From contig JBITNC010000001.1 in NCBI GenBank assembly GCA_050084985.1, positions 151,838,001 through 151,902,000 of the forward strand: 64,000 bases of DNA, read 5' to 3'. Of this stretch, positions 34,608 through 44,400 are shown piece by piece. The position numbers and the translations under genes are program-made. The notes below the pieces were generated by a model, which saw only the letters and a program-made list of their open reading frames with translations, was not told the DNA's origin and made no database searches. The DNA comes from Nageia nagi (taxonomy: Eukaryota; Pinophyta). The first letter of the stretch is position 1. Every line of letters begins with the position of its first letter.

Positions 34608-35090
34608 TGAAGGATTTAAGCTAGATCTAAACTAATCCTCAAGGACCAAGACTAGGAAACTCAATCATACACAAGTTAACACCATTCACACAAGATAACA
34701 CAAGTGTAATGTGGTTCCTCCCTCCTTGGGAGTACATCCACAACTAGTATCTCAATTCTCAAGTATGCCCCTCTTACAACTATTCTCTTCCTCTCCTACA
34801 CAACTAGTAGAGTAATATTACTCCCAAAACTTAGTTATGTTATAAGAGGAGAGGCCCTCTATTTATAGCTTGAGAGCACCTCCCTAACCTCCCTTTAACC
34901 CAAGGGTAAGGTTAGGGTTACAATAAATGTATCACCTAACTTTAACCTACCAACTAACCACTTGGTAAAGTCAAAGTCTACGTAATAAAGAATTCAATTA
35001 ATCCCTTAAGGTATATACATATCCTTTAAGTGATTAATTGAATTTACAAGGAGTTTATATATTCATAATATTTCATTACAAATTCTAACA
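34608..35090 (-). repeat. 3' LTR of copia A
   Basis: On the minus strand it starts TGTTAGAATTTGTAATGAAA and ends CTTAAATCCTTCA. Near-identical to 42844-43326. Confidence 0.95.
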
Positions 35091-35099
35091 CTCCCCCTT
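35091..35099 (-). other. Polypurine tract of copia A
   Basis: AAGGGGGAG on the sense strand, directly before the 3' LTR. Confidence 0.9.
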
Positions 35100-35469
35100 A
35101 ATGCAATATTGGGATAGAGCGTAGAAGAGAGAAGAGAGAGAGTAAGAGAGAGTTCTCCTCCATAGAGATACAAGTGGAGATGAGAACATTTACATATTTG
35201 AGAATCTTTTTGAGAACTATTTTGAGACTCACTACATTACCATTTGACAAAAATAGTTTACAATACAATCATTAACCACAATTGGTTTCATTGTACATAG
35301 TAGTTGATCAACTTTAAGCTGACATGTGAGTCTCCATGAGCTTGCTTACACAAGGTGAGTAGCCTGTATTTCTGAAGAAGATCCTGCATGCTACAAGCAA
35401 CTCATGAACAAAATCAATTAGATGCATCATATATTCAAATAAGAGAATCAAATAATGCCATCTTATAAA

Positions 35470-35535
35470 TAACTGATCAATGGTGCACTATAAGTCATCA
35501 CGGAGATGCCAAGCCATCACTCATAGTCACCTGTT
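35470..35535 (-). other. Conserved 3' UTR block, copia A
   Basis: The sense strand reads GTGACTATGAGTGATGGC, TTGGCATCTCCGTGATGAC and TTATAGTGCACCATTGATCA. The same block is at 53468-53530 in copia C and twice in copia B (57064-57123 and 57566-57628). Confidence 0.75.
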
Positions 35536-35564
35536 GTATATAGACATGTGTTGATTTTTAATAG

Positions 35565-35870
35565 AGCATAAAAATTGTACAATGAGTTTCTCACATAGAG
35601 AAAACTCACCATGGAGGTATAGAATGTACAACAAGTTCCTCACACAGAGCAAACTTACCACGGAGGTATATTAATTATATGCTCAAAAATTGTACAAGTT
35701 TCTCACGCAGAGCAAACTTACCACGGAGGTATAAAATGTACAACAAGTTTGTCATGCAGAGAAAATTTACTATGGAGGTATAAAATAATCAACACTCTAT
35801 AACAACAATTGTACAACAAGTTTGTCATGCAGAGCAAACTTACCACAGAGGTATAGAATGTACAATCAAA
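35565..35870 (-). repeat. Tandem repeats (about five units of ~50 bp) in the copia A 3' UTR
   Basis: On the sense strand the unit is TATACCTCCGTGGTAAGTTT, GCTCTGTGTGAGGAACTTGT, TGTACA. Units occur near 35575, 35625, 35690, 35740 and 35815. Related but more decayed units are at 53160-53430 (copia C) and 57350-57500 (copia B). Confidence 0.85.
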
Positions 35871-35974
35871 AAAGGCCTCTTAGAGGTGAAGTTGTCATCA
35901 CTAACAAAAGTTCAAACTTCACTCCCCCTTGAGGGCAACTTCACCAACCCTAGAGAATCCCTAAGCTTGCAAAA

Positions 35975-36511
35975 CTAAGCTTCAGGAAGGGGCTTGGTGA
36001 ATAAATCAGTGGAGTTTTTAGTAGATGGACAATACTTCAAGTGTATGATGTCATCTAGAACCTTCTCCCTGATAAAATAGGCTTGGATTTCCACATGTTT
36101 GGTTCTTTGATGGAACATAGGATTCTTAGCCAAAGAGATAGCCGATTGATTGTCTGAAGAAATAAGAGATGGGCCATTTTGCTTATACCCAATTTCATTC
36201 AAAAGATGCCTCAGCCAAATAGCATCTTGGGCAGCAATAGACATGGCTCGATATTTGGCTTTGGTGGTAGAAAGAGTCACAGTAGGTTGCTTCTTGGAAG
36301 CCCAAGAAATAGCACCTGAGCCAATGCTAAACACATATGCAGAGGTTGATTTTCTATCATCTCTATCTCCCCCATAATTAGAATCTAAGAACCCAGAGAG
36401 AACAATCGAGGGCACTTTGGAATACTTAAGAGCAAGATCCTTTATCCCTGCTACATACCTCAAGATTTGCTTAATAGCATTGAGGTGTTCAATATATGGT
36501 TTTTGCATGAA
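35975..36511 (-). pseudogene. Copia A RNase H
   Basis: The longest open frame in the window (177 residues, 36508-35975). It removes the RNA strand during reverse transcription. It reads HLNAIKQILRYVAGIKDLAL, then LDSNYGGDRDDRKSTSAYVF, then ISWASKKQPTVTLSTTKAKY, then SDNQSAISLAKNPMFHQRTK, VEIQAYFIREKV and TDLFTKPLPEA, the standard copia end. The catalytic Glu in the usual TEAEY motif is Lys (TKAKY), whereas copia B keeps TEAKY. A stop just upstream of the ATG at 36508 separates it from RT. The natural end is the stop at 35975-35977. Confidence 0.9.
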
Positions 36512-37410
36512 TCATGCCATTAGATTCACTGCAAAGGCAATATCAGGTTGAGAGATAGTCAGATACAGAAGACTATCGATCAATTGCCTATAAGCTATAG
36601 CATCAGCCAACTGAGAATCTGAGCTTAGAGATACCACGAGTATAGGAGAAATAGGTATTGTAGCATATTTACACTCCTCCATTCCAAACTTTTGCAAGAT
36701 GTCTGATATATACTTAGATTGACTAAGATAAGTACAATCTTTATGTTGGTATACTTGCATCCCAAGATAGTAATGCAATAGACCTAGATCAGTCATTTCA
36801 AATGTAGCCTTCAGTTTGGATATGCACTCTTGGATGATTTCAATATTATTTCTAGTTATGAGAAGATCATCCACATAAAGGAGAATTAAGACCACATCTT
36901 TTCCTTGATTGAGTACATAGAGATCTGATTCAGAGAAGCACTTAGAAAAACCAATATCTGCAAAGAATCCTAAAATTTTCTTATACCATGCTCTAGGTGC
37001 TTGCTTAAGTCCATACAAAGACTTCCTTAACTTGCACACAAGAGACTCTTTTCCTTCTAGAATAAATCCTTCTGGTTGATTATCCTGACAGTAGGCATCT
37101 TGGCCATAGGAGCAAAGGTTTCCTCATAATCAATACCATATTTCTGAGTGAATCCTTTGGCCACTAACCTTGCTTTGTATTTTTCAATTTTTCCATCAGA
37201 ATTGTAAGTGACCTTATATATCCATTTATTTCTAATCACATTTTTCTCATTGGGATAGGGAACCAAATCCCAAGTTTCATTTGCCATGAGCGCCTCATAC
37301 TCAACTTTCATAGCTTCCATCCAACACTCTTGCTTGGAAGCTTCTTTTAAGGTTGATGGCTCATTCGTATTATCAATTTTGGCAAATAAAGAGTTATTCA
37401 AGGTCATACT
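36512..37410 (-). pseudogene. Copia A reverse transcriptase, with deletion of the first catalytic block
   Basis: RVT_2-type reverse transcriptase. The start (CWMEAMKVEYEALMANETWD, then KYKARLVAKGFTQKYGIDYE) is intact. At about 37085-37060 the reading jumps from MPTVR almost directly to INQPEGF-like sequence, losing about 30 residues that normally include the QMDVK.AFLNG block with a catalytic Asp. This is combined with a shift. The remainder is open: LRKSLYGLKQAPRAWYKKIL and LLYVDDLLITRN (about 36885-36850) with the YVDD box intact, then DLGLLHYYLGMQVYQ and YRQLIDSLLYLTISQPDIAF. The deletion makes the enzyme non-functional even though most of it is well kept. Confidence 0.85.
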
Positions 37411-37650
37411 CCTTGTAATTCTTTGAGCTGGAGAATTTTGTTTCTATGATGACTTCCCTACATGATCATCCAACCAGTTAGGTGCAGGCAAAGAATCATC
37501 TATATCAGACACCTCAGCATGAGAGGTCGTATCCTTAGGAAGTTCATTGAACTTGACATCCCTAGAAATAAAGGTGATGTTATGAGATGAGGAGTAGAGC
37601 CTGTAACCTCTATGCTAATTATCATACCCCATAAAGATGCATTTTTTTGA

Positions 37651-38388
37651 TCATTTATCTAACTTCTTTCTTTTTTCTAAGGTAATGAAGGCAAATGCAT
37701 CACAACCGAAGACCTTGAAGTGTGAGAGGTTAGGTTTCTTTCCTGTCCATGCTTCATATGGAGTTTTACCTTCAACTACCTTAGTAGGACACCTATTTAG
37801 GGTGTGAATAGCAATGTGAATAGCTTCTTCCCATAAGAAACTAGGAAGGTTACCCAACATGCACCTTACCATTTCCATAATGGTTCTATTCTTCCTTTCA
37901 GCAATTCCATTTTACTGAGGGGTGTAAGGGATTATGAATTGCCACTTGATCCCATGTTTAACACAATAGTCGTTAAACTCATTACTATTATACTCACCCC
38001 CATTATCAGATCTCAGCATCTTGATCTTAAAATCAGTTTGATTTTCAACAAGTGCCTTGAAGTCTTTAAACCTGTCAAAAGTTTGATCCTTGTGCTCAAG
38101 TAGATAACCAAATGTCATCCTACTGAAGTCATCAATGAAGGTCAGAACATAAGAAGCTCCCCCTAGAGACTTAGTCTGAAACGGACCCATCAAATCTGAA
38201 TGCACAAGCTGAAGAGGATGAGTAGCCCAAGTTGCCTTATCTTTTTCAAACTTTTGTCTATTCATCTTTCCTAGAATGCACCTTTCATAGAGACTAATTG
38301 TGGGTGAAATATTAGGTAAACCTTCCACAAGTTCTTGAGTTTTCATATCTTGAATACTCTTGTGGTTAAGGTGTCCTAATCATTGATG
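37651..38388 (-). pseudogene. Copia A integrase
   Basis: Inserts the DNA copy. After a GAG-pre-integrase segment (MKTQELVEGLPNISP, then CILGKMNRQKF) the core shows all three catalytic positions: VHSDLMGPF (about 38195), LRSDNGGEY (about 38010) and NGIAERKNR (about 37900). It is interrupted by one stop between YTPQ and NGIAER near 37911, where the family has Gln. The C-terminal part reads AIHTLNRCPTKVVEGKTPYE and KVFGCDAFAF, the usual copia continuation. The reading drifts past 37651 into a linker. Confidence 0.85.
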
Positions 38389-38850
38389 TCAAAGATTACC
38401 TTTTGAACAAACATTTGTAGCAAGACAAATCTTTGAAGGAACTTGATCCATAATATAAAGGTCATCCTTTACTGATCCTTTCATGAAGGTGGCAAGTCCT
38501 TTCTTAACACACCAGGAGTGTGAGGTAAACTCAAATGAGTAACCTTTCCTTGTAATCTGAATTACAAAGATGAGATTCATCCTTAGTTTAGGCACGTAAA
38601 AGACATTATCAAGAGTCTTTTCATGAATCTTCACACTCCCTATTCCTTGAACATCAAGTATTGTATTATCACCTATCACAACTGCATCCTTCTTGTACTT
38701 ATGAAAGTTTTCAAACTTATCTTTTTCATAACACATGTGATTAGTGCATCCTGAATCAACAATCCAATCATTTGAAACAGTTTGAGTCATTGAGTAGTAG
38801 GCAATAGTAGCAGTATGCTTGTTCTTCTTTCTATTATTGAAATTTCTCAC
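38389..38850 (-). pseudogene. Copia A protease
   Basis: Aspartic protease that cleaves the polyprotein. WIVDSGCTNHMC (about 38768-38733) is the copia active-site motif with the catalytic Asp intact. It continues through VIGDNTILDVQGIGSVKI and NVFYVPKLRMNLI, typical of the domain, to a GAG-pre-integrase segment. The segment is open for 153 residues, so this part has survived well. The frame breaks at 38389, where the LWH.RLGH-like segment would follow. Confidence 0.85.
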
Positions 38851-38869
38851 ATTTGCATTTCCCTTGCCT

Positions 38870-39731
38870 TTTTGAGCAAATTTCTTTTTACAACAATCAT
38901 ACTCTTTATGCCCAAAGATGCCACAAAAGTTACAATTTCCATCAAACTTTTCCTAAGGTGTTGGATTGCTTGATCCAGCTTTGTCATTCCTTTGCTTGAA
39001 GTTGCCATTATTGTTGCCCTTTTCTCATACTTCCTAAAGGTAGATGAGGACTTGTTATCTTTGAATTTATAATGTTTGAACTTCTTCTTGAAAGGAGTTT
39101 TGGTTTCTCCTAGAGCAATGCTATTGTTCTTTGGAGAAAGGTTCAATATTTTCTTATTCAAAGTTTCCTAATGCTTCAGAAGGAGTCTAGAAAGGTTATC
39201 AAGAGAGATGACATCTTCTTCATCATCGAGCCTTGTTTCCATAACCGTGACAAAGTTACTGAACTTTGTAGAAAGGCTTTGAAGAATGATGAAGACCATG
39301 AACTCATCATTGATCCAGTTGCACCCATAGCCAACCAGTTGTGTCCTGAGGTCAATGATTTTGTTCAAGTAGATAGAGGCACTTTCATCTTCACCTTGAC
39401 GATATTACAACAACTTTTGTAAAATGGTGAACCTCCTTGAAAATTTGGACCCAAGGTAAATTTTCTTTAGCCTATCCCAAGCTTCCTTTGCTGATGTTGA
39501 TGAAGAGATCATGAGAAGGATGTCATCTGAAACTACACGATAAATCATTGAAGTTGCTAACTCATTCTTTGAGTTGTATACTTCAAGAGCCTTCTCATCG
39601 ATAGGAGCGACCAAGTCTTCATTAACTGTCTGCCATAGCTTCCTTGCTTGTAACTCTGCTTTCATACGAGGTTCCCATATTCCAAAGTTGGAACCGTTGA
39701 GTATATGCTTGGGAACGAAGATTTCAACCAT
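38870..39731 (-). pseudogene. Copia A gag
   Basis: Structural polyprotein of the particle. The start is taken at 39731 because MVEIFVPKHILNGSNFGIWE opens the UBN2/gag domain and the same start context occurs in B and C. Visible parts are WEPRMKAELQARKLW, then STSAKEAWDRLKKIYLG, then IIDLRTQLVGYGCNWINDEF and FVTVMETRLDDEEDV, and finally a CCHC zinc knuckle CNFCGIFGHKEYDC at about 38940-38895 that binds RNA. Breaks: an in-frame TAA at 39407-39405 (a CAA codon in the family), a second stop at about 39170, and a frameshift between the basic stretch and the knuckle near 39000. Copia gag and pol are normally one reading frame, which explains the lack of a stop between them in the family. Confidence 0.85.
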
Positions 39732-39879
39732 TGCTACAAAAAAAATTAAATATGCAATAAGAATGCAAACTTTTACAATTTTCCATATATACATATAAAA
39801 CATCTAATAAGCAAACATGTCCCACATGTGCAAACTTATATACCACGATCTGTAGAAGGATAAAGTTGAGGTTATTTTC

Positions 39880-40290
39880 TTGTATAGAATTAGGCCTTAA
39901 CCTGGATGCCCGTAAGGTGGAGCCCAGGGACTACCAGTGCTCAACCAGTTCACCTTGGTCAGTAATATACTCTCACTAGGAGAAGTACTAACTATTTTCC
40001 AAGGATCCAATGTATCTTGGACCAGCCATTTTAATTATCTTTTTAAGGTTTTCAGTTTTCCTCCTAGGTTATCAGGATAATCCCTGAATGGACGTGCGGA
40101 CATGTGGTATCACTACACACATGCCTGTCCACCTAATAGAGTTATGTCCAATCCAACAGAGGTCTTAGGGGCAATTAAGATGGACTTACCACCACTTGGG
40201 TCTTCAAACTAAAAAGGCTCCAGTCTGCCCTATCCTCACCTCGTGGCTCCCCAAACAAGTCATGTTGTAGAAGAATACGTGCGAATGTGT
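39880..40290 (-). other. Conserved leader block upstream of gag, copia A
   Basis: Closely similar, in the element's sense, to 48660-49060 of copia C and 54690-55080 of copia B. Shared words include ATGTGTGTAGTGATACCA, GATTATC(C/T)TGATAAC, GTTTGGGGAGCC and GAGAGTATATTA. Its retention across three families suggests a role in the RNA, such as packaging or dimerisation; that is inference. Confidence 0.7.
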
Positions 40291-40519
40291 TCATTTTAGG
40301 GGTTACTTTCAATATTTTGCGTATTGCAAGTATAAAGCAATTGTGCAAAAAATATAAAGTAAAAATACTTCATCCACACGAAACTTGAAACCTTAAGAGT
40401 CCAATGGGTTTTGTACTAACCCCTAAAGGACTTTTACATTTTTCATATTTTTTCTCAAGTTCAAAAATAATGAATTTTACAAAGGCTAAGTCCTACTTAG
40501 CATTAATCCATAACTTAAA

Positions 40520-40640
40520 CATGCATTATTTCATGACTTAAAATTAAGTAATAAACATGCATCATGCATTATTTAACTTAAAATTTTAAGTACTAAGCAT
40601 GCTTTATTCCTAACAATGTTAAGAAGCATGCATTATAAAA
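40520..40640 (-). repeat. ATGCATGC/TTAAGT leader repeats of copia A
   Basis: Several imperfect units containing GCATGC, TTAAAATTTTAAGT and AGTACTAAGCATGC. Equivalent repeats occur at 48066-48260 in copia C. Confidence 0.6.
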
Positions 40641-41039
40641 TTAGCATGCAAGATCCAACTAGATAAAGATTTAAGTAAAAAAAATTATACACATTCCCCC
40701 CTTTTTTACTTAAAGTTCTAAAACTGGGATGCTAAAAAAATTTCGTTTAAGTATGGTTCCTCCCCTTTTTTTGTTCAAGTAATGTGTTATCCCTAAAAAC
40801 TTGGACTTTGAAGTATGGATTTTAAGTAAATATTACCTTTGTTGACTTAAATTAGCATAGGTAGTTAGGAAAGAGGAAATACTTAAAAAAAGGACTTAGG
40901 TAAAAGCCTTTAAAGGGTAATTTAGACCTAGATTTTAAAGAAAAAATCAAAGCCCTGCATAGTTGGTAAAAAGAATTAAGGCTCAACAACTATAGTTGGA
41001 AAAAAAATTTAAAGGGCCAGGATTAAGCCTCGTGGAGGT

Positions 41040-41160
41040 TAAGAGGCTGGGCAGGGGTGGTAGGGGCCAAAGTCGGTGAGGAGGGAGAAGGAAAAAAAAA
41101 AACAACACATGGTGTTGGCGGTGGAGGTCATGTGAGTAGTGGCGGGTGGAGGCAGCAGGG
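41040..41160 (-). other. C-rich tract in the copia A leader
   Basis: On the element's sense strand this is rich in C and CT (CCTCCACCCGCCACTACTC, CTTCTCCCTCCTCACC). Comparable C-rich islands occur in the leaders of B (45040-45200) and C (46790-47470), in the same sense relative to each element. Confidence 0.5.
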
Positions 41161-41269
41161 GATAAAAGTCAAAACAACAAGAAAAAGAATGCGTTTCTTG
41201 AAGCCTTACATAGCCAACTTCAACATGTGGTTGGCAAACATGTCACGGACCCGTTCATCGTATCTATTT

Positions 41270-41840
41270 TATGCATATCCGATGACCATTGCAGGACATG
41301 AAGTGAAGTGCTAATTTGTAGAGAGAACAAATCATTGGCACTTGCTCTGACTTCCATCTGGAAGGGCAATGGTGGGACATCTGAAGTAGAAATAGAGACT
41401 GTAAAAAAAATTGCAGGTCCTTTCAACGTGCCATTTGGTGCATATCCTGCAAGAAGTGCAGTCCATGAAACTCCTGTCTGCACCTTGTAAAACATTTTGC
41501 ATGCCTATCCTGTGATCATTGCAATCCATGAAACATTGTCTGCAGCATGTCAAAAATGTGCGTGCCTTCTCAACGTTCCGTTTGATCATCGCAGTCCATG
41601 GAACTCTGTCAACGTATCTATTTGATCATTGCAGTCCATGGAACTTGTCAAACAATTTGTGTGCCTCTGTGTGTTTATCCTATGATTATTGTAGGCCACG
41701 AAACTTAGGTTGCATCATGCATCTTGGCAAACAAGTTGCAAGAGCCATTTTGTACATATCCTGCGATCATCGTAGTCCATGAAAGTCTGTGAAATGGTGT
41801 CTGCATCGTGCATCTTGGCAAACAATGCGTGTGTATATCC
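41270..41840. repeat. Degenerate tandem array (about seven units, 40-80 bp) in the copia A leader
   Basis: Units are keyed by ATCCTGYGATCATTGCAGTCC followed by ATGAAACT, TCTGCA..TGTCAAACA and GTGTGCCT. They occur near 41274, 41441, 41506, 41581, 41623, 41677 and 41757. The open frames here (41220-41782, both strands) are translations of the array, not genes. The array has no counterpart in the leaders of B or C, so it is likely foreign DNA captured or inserted in A. Confidence 0.75.
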
Positions 41841-42018
41841 GTATGCTTTCAGATAATCTAAAATCACCTGGCTTCAATATTTGTTGTGTGATCTCAGGGT
41901 ATTTAAACACTCAATCACTCTTTATTGCGATAATCAAGCTGCACTTCATATTGCTTCCAAGGTCACGTGTAGGATGGCAAGGCATTTCGTCAAAAAGTTC
42001 GTGCGCTATTTTACTTGA

Positions 42019-42034
42019 CCCCCCCCCCCCCCCC
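42019..42034. repeat. Homopolymer run of 16 C
   Basis: Lies in the copia A leader; a shorter C run follows near 42074-42080. Confidence 0.95.
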
Positions 42035-42132
42035 GAATTAATAATTTTTGTATGGTTTAGTTATTTAACTGTGACCCCCCCTTAAATGTTTTATAATATA
42101 TATATTTTTTGATTATATTTTAAACAAATTTA

Positions 42133-42264
<132 letters not shown>

Positions 42265-42829
42265 GCCCTAAAAAATTTTGTAGTAGAACTCAAAAAACAA
42301 TTGTCCTCCTCTCATTTTTTTTTTTGTAAATGTTCATGCCTCACCAAAAAAATACCACTAACATAAAAAATGGTAGTATAGATATGAGAAATTTCACAAT
42401 AATATATTACTATTTTTAAGCAAATAGTAATAACATAAAGAACGTTAGTATATATTGCAATTTTCATCATATATTGGTATTTAGGCAAATGTTGTGATAA
42501 ATTGAACCAACACATACATTTAATTCCAATATAATATGTAAAAAATTTGTATACTAACCCCTCTTAAAAGAATTATAGCAATTTAAAAATTGCAAGTAAC
42601 ATAGAGGATTAGTAAAAAAAATTGCAACTTGTTAATCATAATTTAAAAGGACTAACACATAGCAAGTAATGTGTTAGTAGCATCATGTAATAATCCATAA
42701 AATAACCAAATGAGGAGGAAATTTATACCTTCTCTTGGAATTTACCTTACCAAGACCTTAAAATTGAAGGAATAAGAGCTTCCTCACCAAAAAGAGCTTC
42801 TACACCAAGAAGAAGAGCTTCCACACCAA

Positions 42830-42841
42830 GCTCTGATACCA
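42830..42841 (-). other. Primer binding site of copia A
   Basis: The minus strand reads TGGTATCAGAGC, a perfect match to the usual plant initiator-Met tRNA site, two bases after the LTR. Confidence 0.95.
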
Positions 42842-42947
42842 ATTAAAGGATTTAAGCTAGATCTAAACTAATCCTCAAGGACCAAGACTAGGAAACTCAA
42901 TCATACACAAGTTAACACCATTCACACAAGATAACACAAGTGTAATG

Positions 42948-42971
42948 TGGTTCCTCCCTCCTTGGGAGTAC
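42948..42971 (-). promoter_or_regulatory. Conserved LTR hairpin motif, copia A (5' LTR)
   Basis: The minus strand reads GTACTCCCAAGGAGGGAGG then AACCA. CTCCC pairs with GGGAG around an AAGGA loop. The same motif is at 34712-34734 and in the LTRs of copia B and C, always about 130 bp downstream of the TATA box. Confidence 0.7.
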
Positions 42972-43095
42972 ATCCACAACTAGTATCTTAATTCTCAAGT
43001 ATGCCCCTCTTACAACTATTCTCTTCCTCTCCTACACAACTAGTAGAGTAATCTTACTCTAAAAACTTAGTTATGTTACAAGAGGAGAGGCCCTC

Positions 43096-43103
43096 TATTT
43101 ATA
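43096..43103 (-). promoter_or_regulatory. TATA box in the 5' LTR of copia A
   Basis: The minus strand reads GCTATAAATAGAGGGC, a strong plant TATA box; the equivalent in the 3' LTR is 34860-34867. It would start the element's RNA in the LTR. Confidence 0.75.
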
Positions 43104-43331
43104 GCTTGAGAGCACCTCCCTAACCTCCCTTTAACCCAAGGGTAAGGTTAGGGTTACAATAAATGTATCACCTAACTTTAACCTACCAACTAACCACTTG
43201 GTAAAGTCAAAGTCTACATAATAAAGAATTCAATTAATCCCTTAAGGTATCTACATATCCTTTAAGTGATTAATTGAATTTACAAGGAGTTTAGATATTC
43301 ACAATATTTCATTACAAATTCTAACACACCA

Positions 43332-43948
43332 CATCTAATAAAGTTGAGATTAAACTGTTCCCTATTGCCACATAATCCACCATCATGTCACTTCTTTACC
43401 TTTTCAACAACCTAAAACTTTTGGTGATCCCAACTAGGTTACTATTGCAACTTGGATAACTTTATGGGTTTTTTCAATTTAAATTTAAAAACCTTCTCTT
43501 TCTTATTCCTATTATCGATACACTTACTAATTCCATGATCTTCACCATGGATATTCTGAATAAGAAAATATTTCTCACTGTAAAGAAGATTCATCCTTAC
43601 ACATCAAAGTTTAAAATCCTCTAGGAAATCCTCTTTCTAAATTATAATATGAGGTAATCTTCCCACTTCATATGTGATTCTATCTGCCACCTCATTAGCT
43701 TCTCTAAAATTATATTAGATAATTACCTCTTCCATTCCATTAAGTAAATACCATGTTTCATCCATCATGTAAGGGATATTCTTTTTAAAGCATTGATAGT
43801 ATCAAGAGAATCCCCTTAAATCACCAAATTTTTGAATCATATTTGATCTAATAAAGAAACATTGGAGAATGTTGCTCTTTCCTCTACAAAGTGGCTAGTT
43901 TAGCAACTAAAGGGTTTAGCTATCACCAAGTTCAACTTACCTTGATGG
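43332..43948 (-). pseudogene. C-terminal half of the LINE RNase H domain
   Basis: On the minus strand, starting at the copia B junction, it reads DHQGKLNLVIAKPF, then KNIPYMMDETWYLLNGMEEV, then YNFREANEVADRITYEVGRL. This is the RVT_3-type RNase H that ends plant L1 ORF2 proteins, including the NxxAD element near 43700. The first half of the domain lies at 58447-58620, on the far side of copia B. Excising copia B plus one copy of its GATGG duplication brings the two halves together in a compatible frame (D-H-Q-G across the joint). It carries stops. Confidence 0.75.
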
Positions 43949-44386
43949 TGTTAGAATTTGTAATGTAATAGTGTAATATTTCTCTTTAATGTAAATTCAC
44001 TTAATGTTTAAAATATCTTTAAATACCTCAAAGCATTAAGGGAATAAATATAGAAAAAAATTTAACCTTACCTTTGGGTAAAAGGAAGGTTAAATAGTGG
44101 GTTTCATTTTATTAATAAAGGTGTACCCCCTCTCATTAAATAATAACTCAGAAGTAGAGTTATGCGATAGGTTAAGAGATAGAGAGATATGAAAAGATTC
44201 CATAAAAGAGGTTCTTGAGAATAAGATCTTGGTTAGTTGACGTACTCCCAAGGAGGGAGGAACCATTTTATATGTTGTGTTCATTGTGAGATTGACTATT
44301 GTTATTATTGTTATGTTGATGTTGTGAAGTGCCTTCTTGAGATATTGGTAATTTAAATATTAATTCGGAAAGGGTTAATTTCATCA
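43949..44386 (+). repeat. 5' LTR of copia B
   Basis: TGTTAGAATTTGTAATGTAA to GGGTTAATTTCATCA; homologous to 57999-58441. The hairpin motif is at 44242-44265 (GTACTCCCAAGGAGGGAGG then AACCA). The TATA-like element at 44110-44120 is weakened (TTAATAAAG). Confidence 0.9.
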
Positions 44387-44388
44387 AG

Positions 44389-44400
44389 TGTTATCAAAGC
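44389..44400 (+). other. Primer binding site of copia B
   Basis: TGTTATCAAAGC, two differences from TGGTATCAGAGC, two bases after the LTR. Confidence 0.8.

Larger units (their letters stand above)
42844..43326 (-). repeat. 5' LTR of copia A
   Basis: Same sequence as 34608-35090 with about ten differences; the terminal CA has become TA. The primer site lies directly inside it. Confidence 0.95.

Noticed and set aside
36150-36377. Plus-strand frame of 75 residues
   Set aside because: Shadow of copia A RNase H, which is strongly supported on the minus strand.
41220-41782. Several overlapping open frames on both strands (60-91 residues)
   Set aside because: They are translations of the degenerate tandem array in the copia A leader; both strands are open because the repeat lacks stops, and no protein motif appears.
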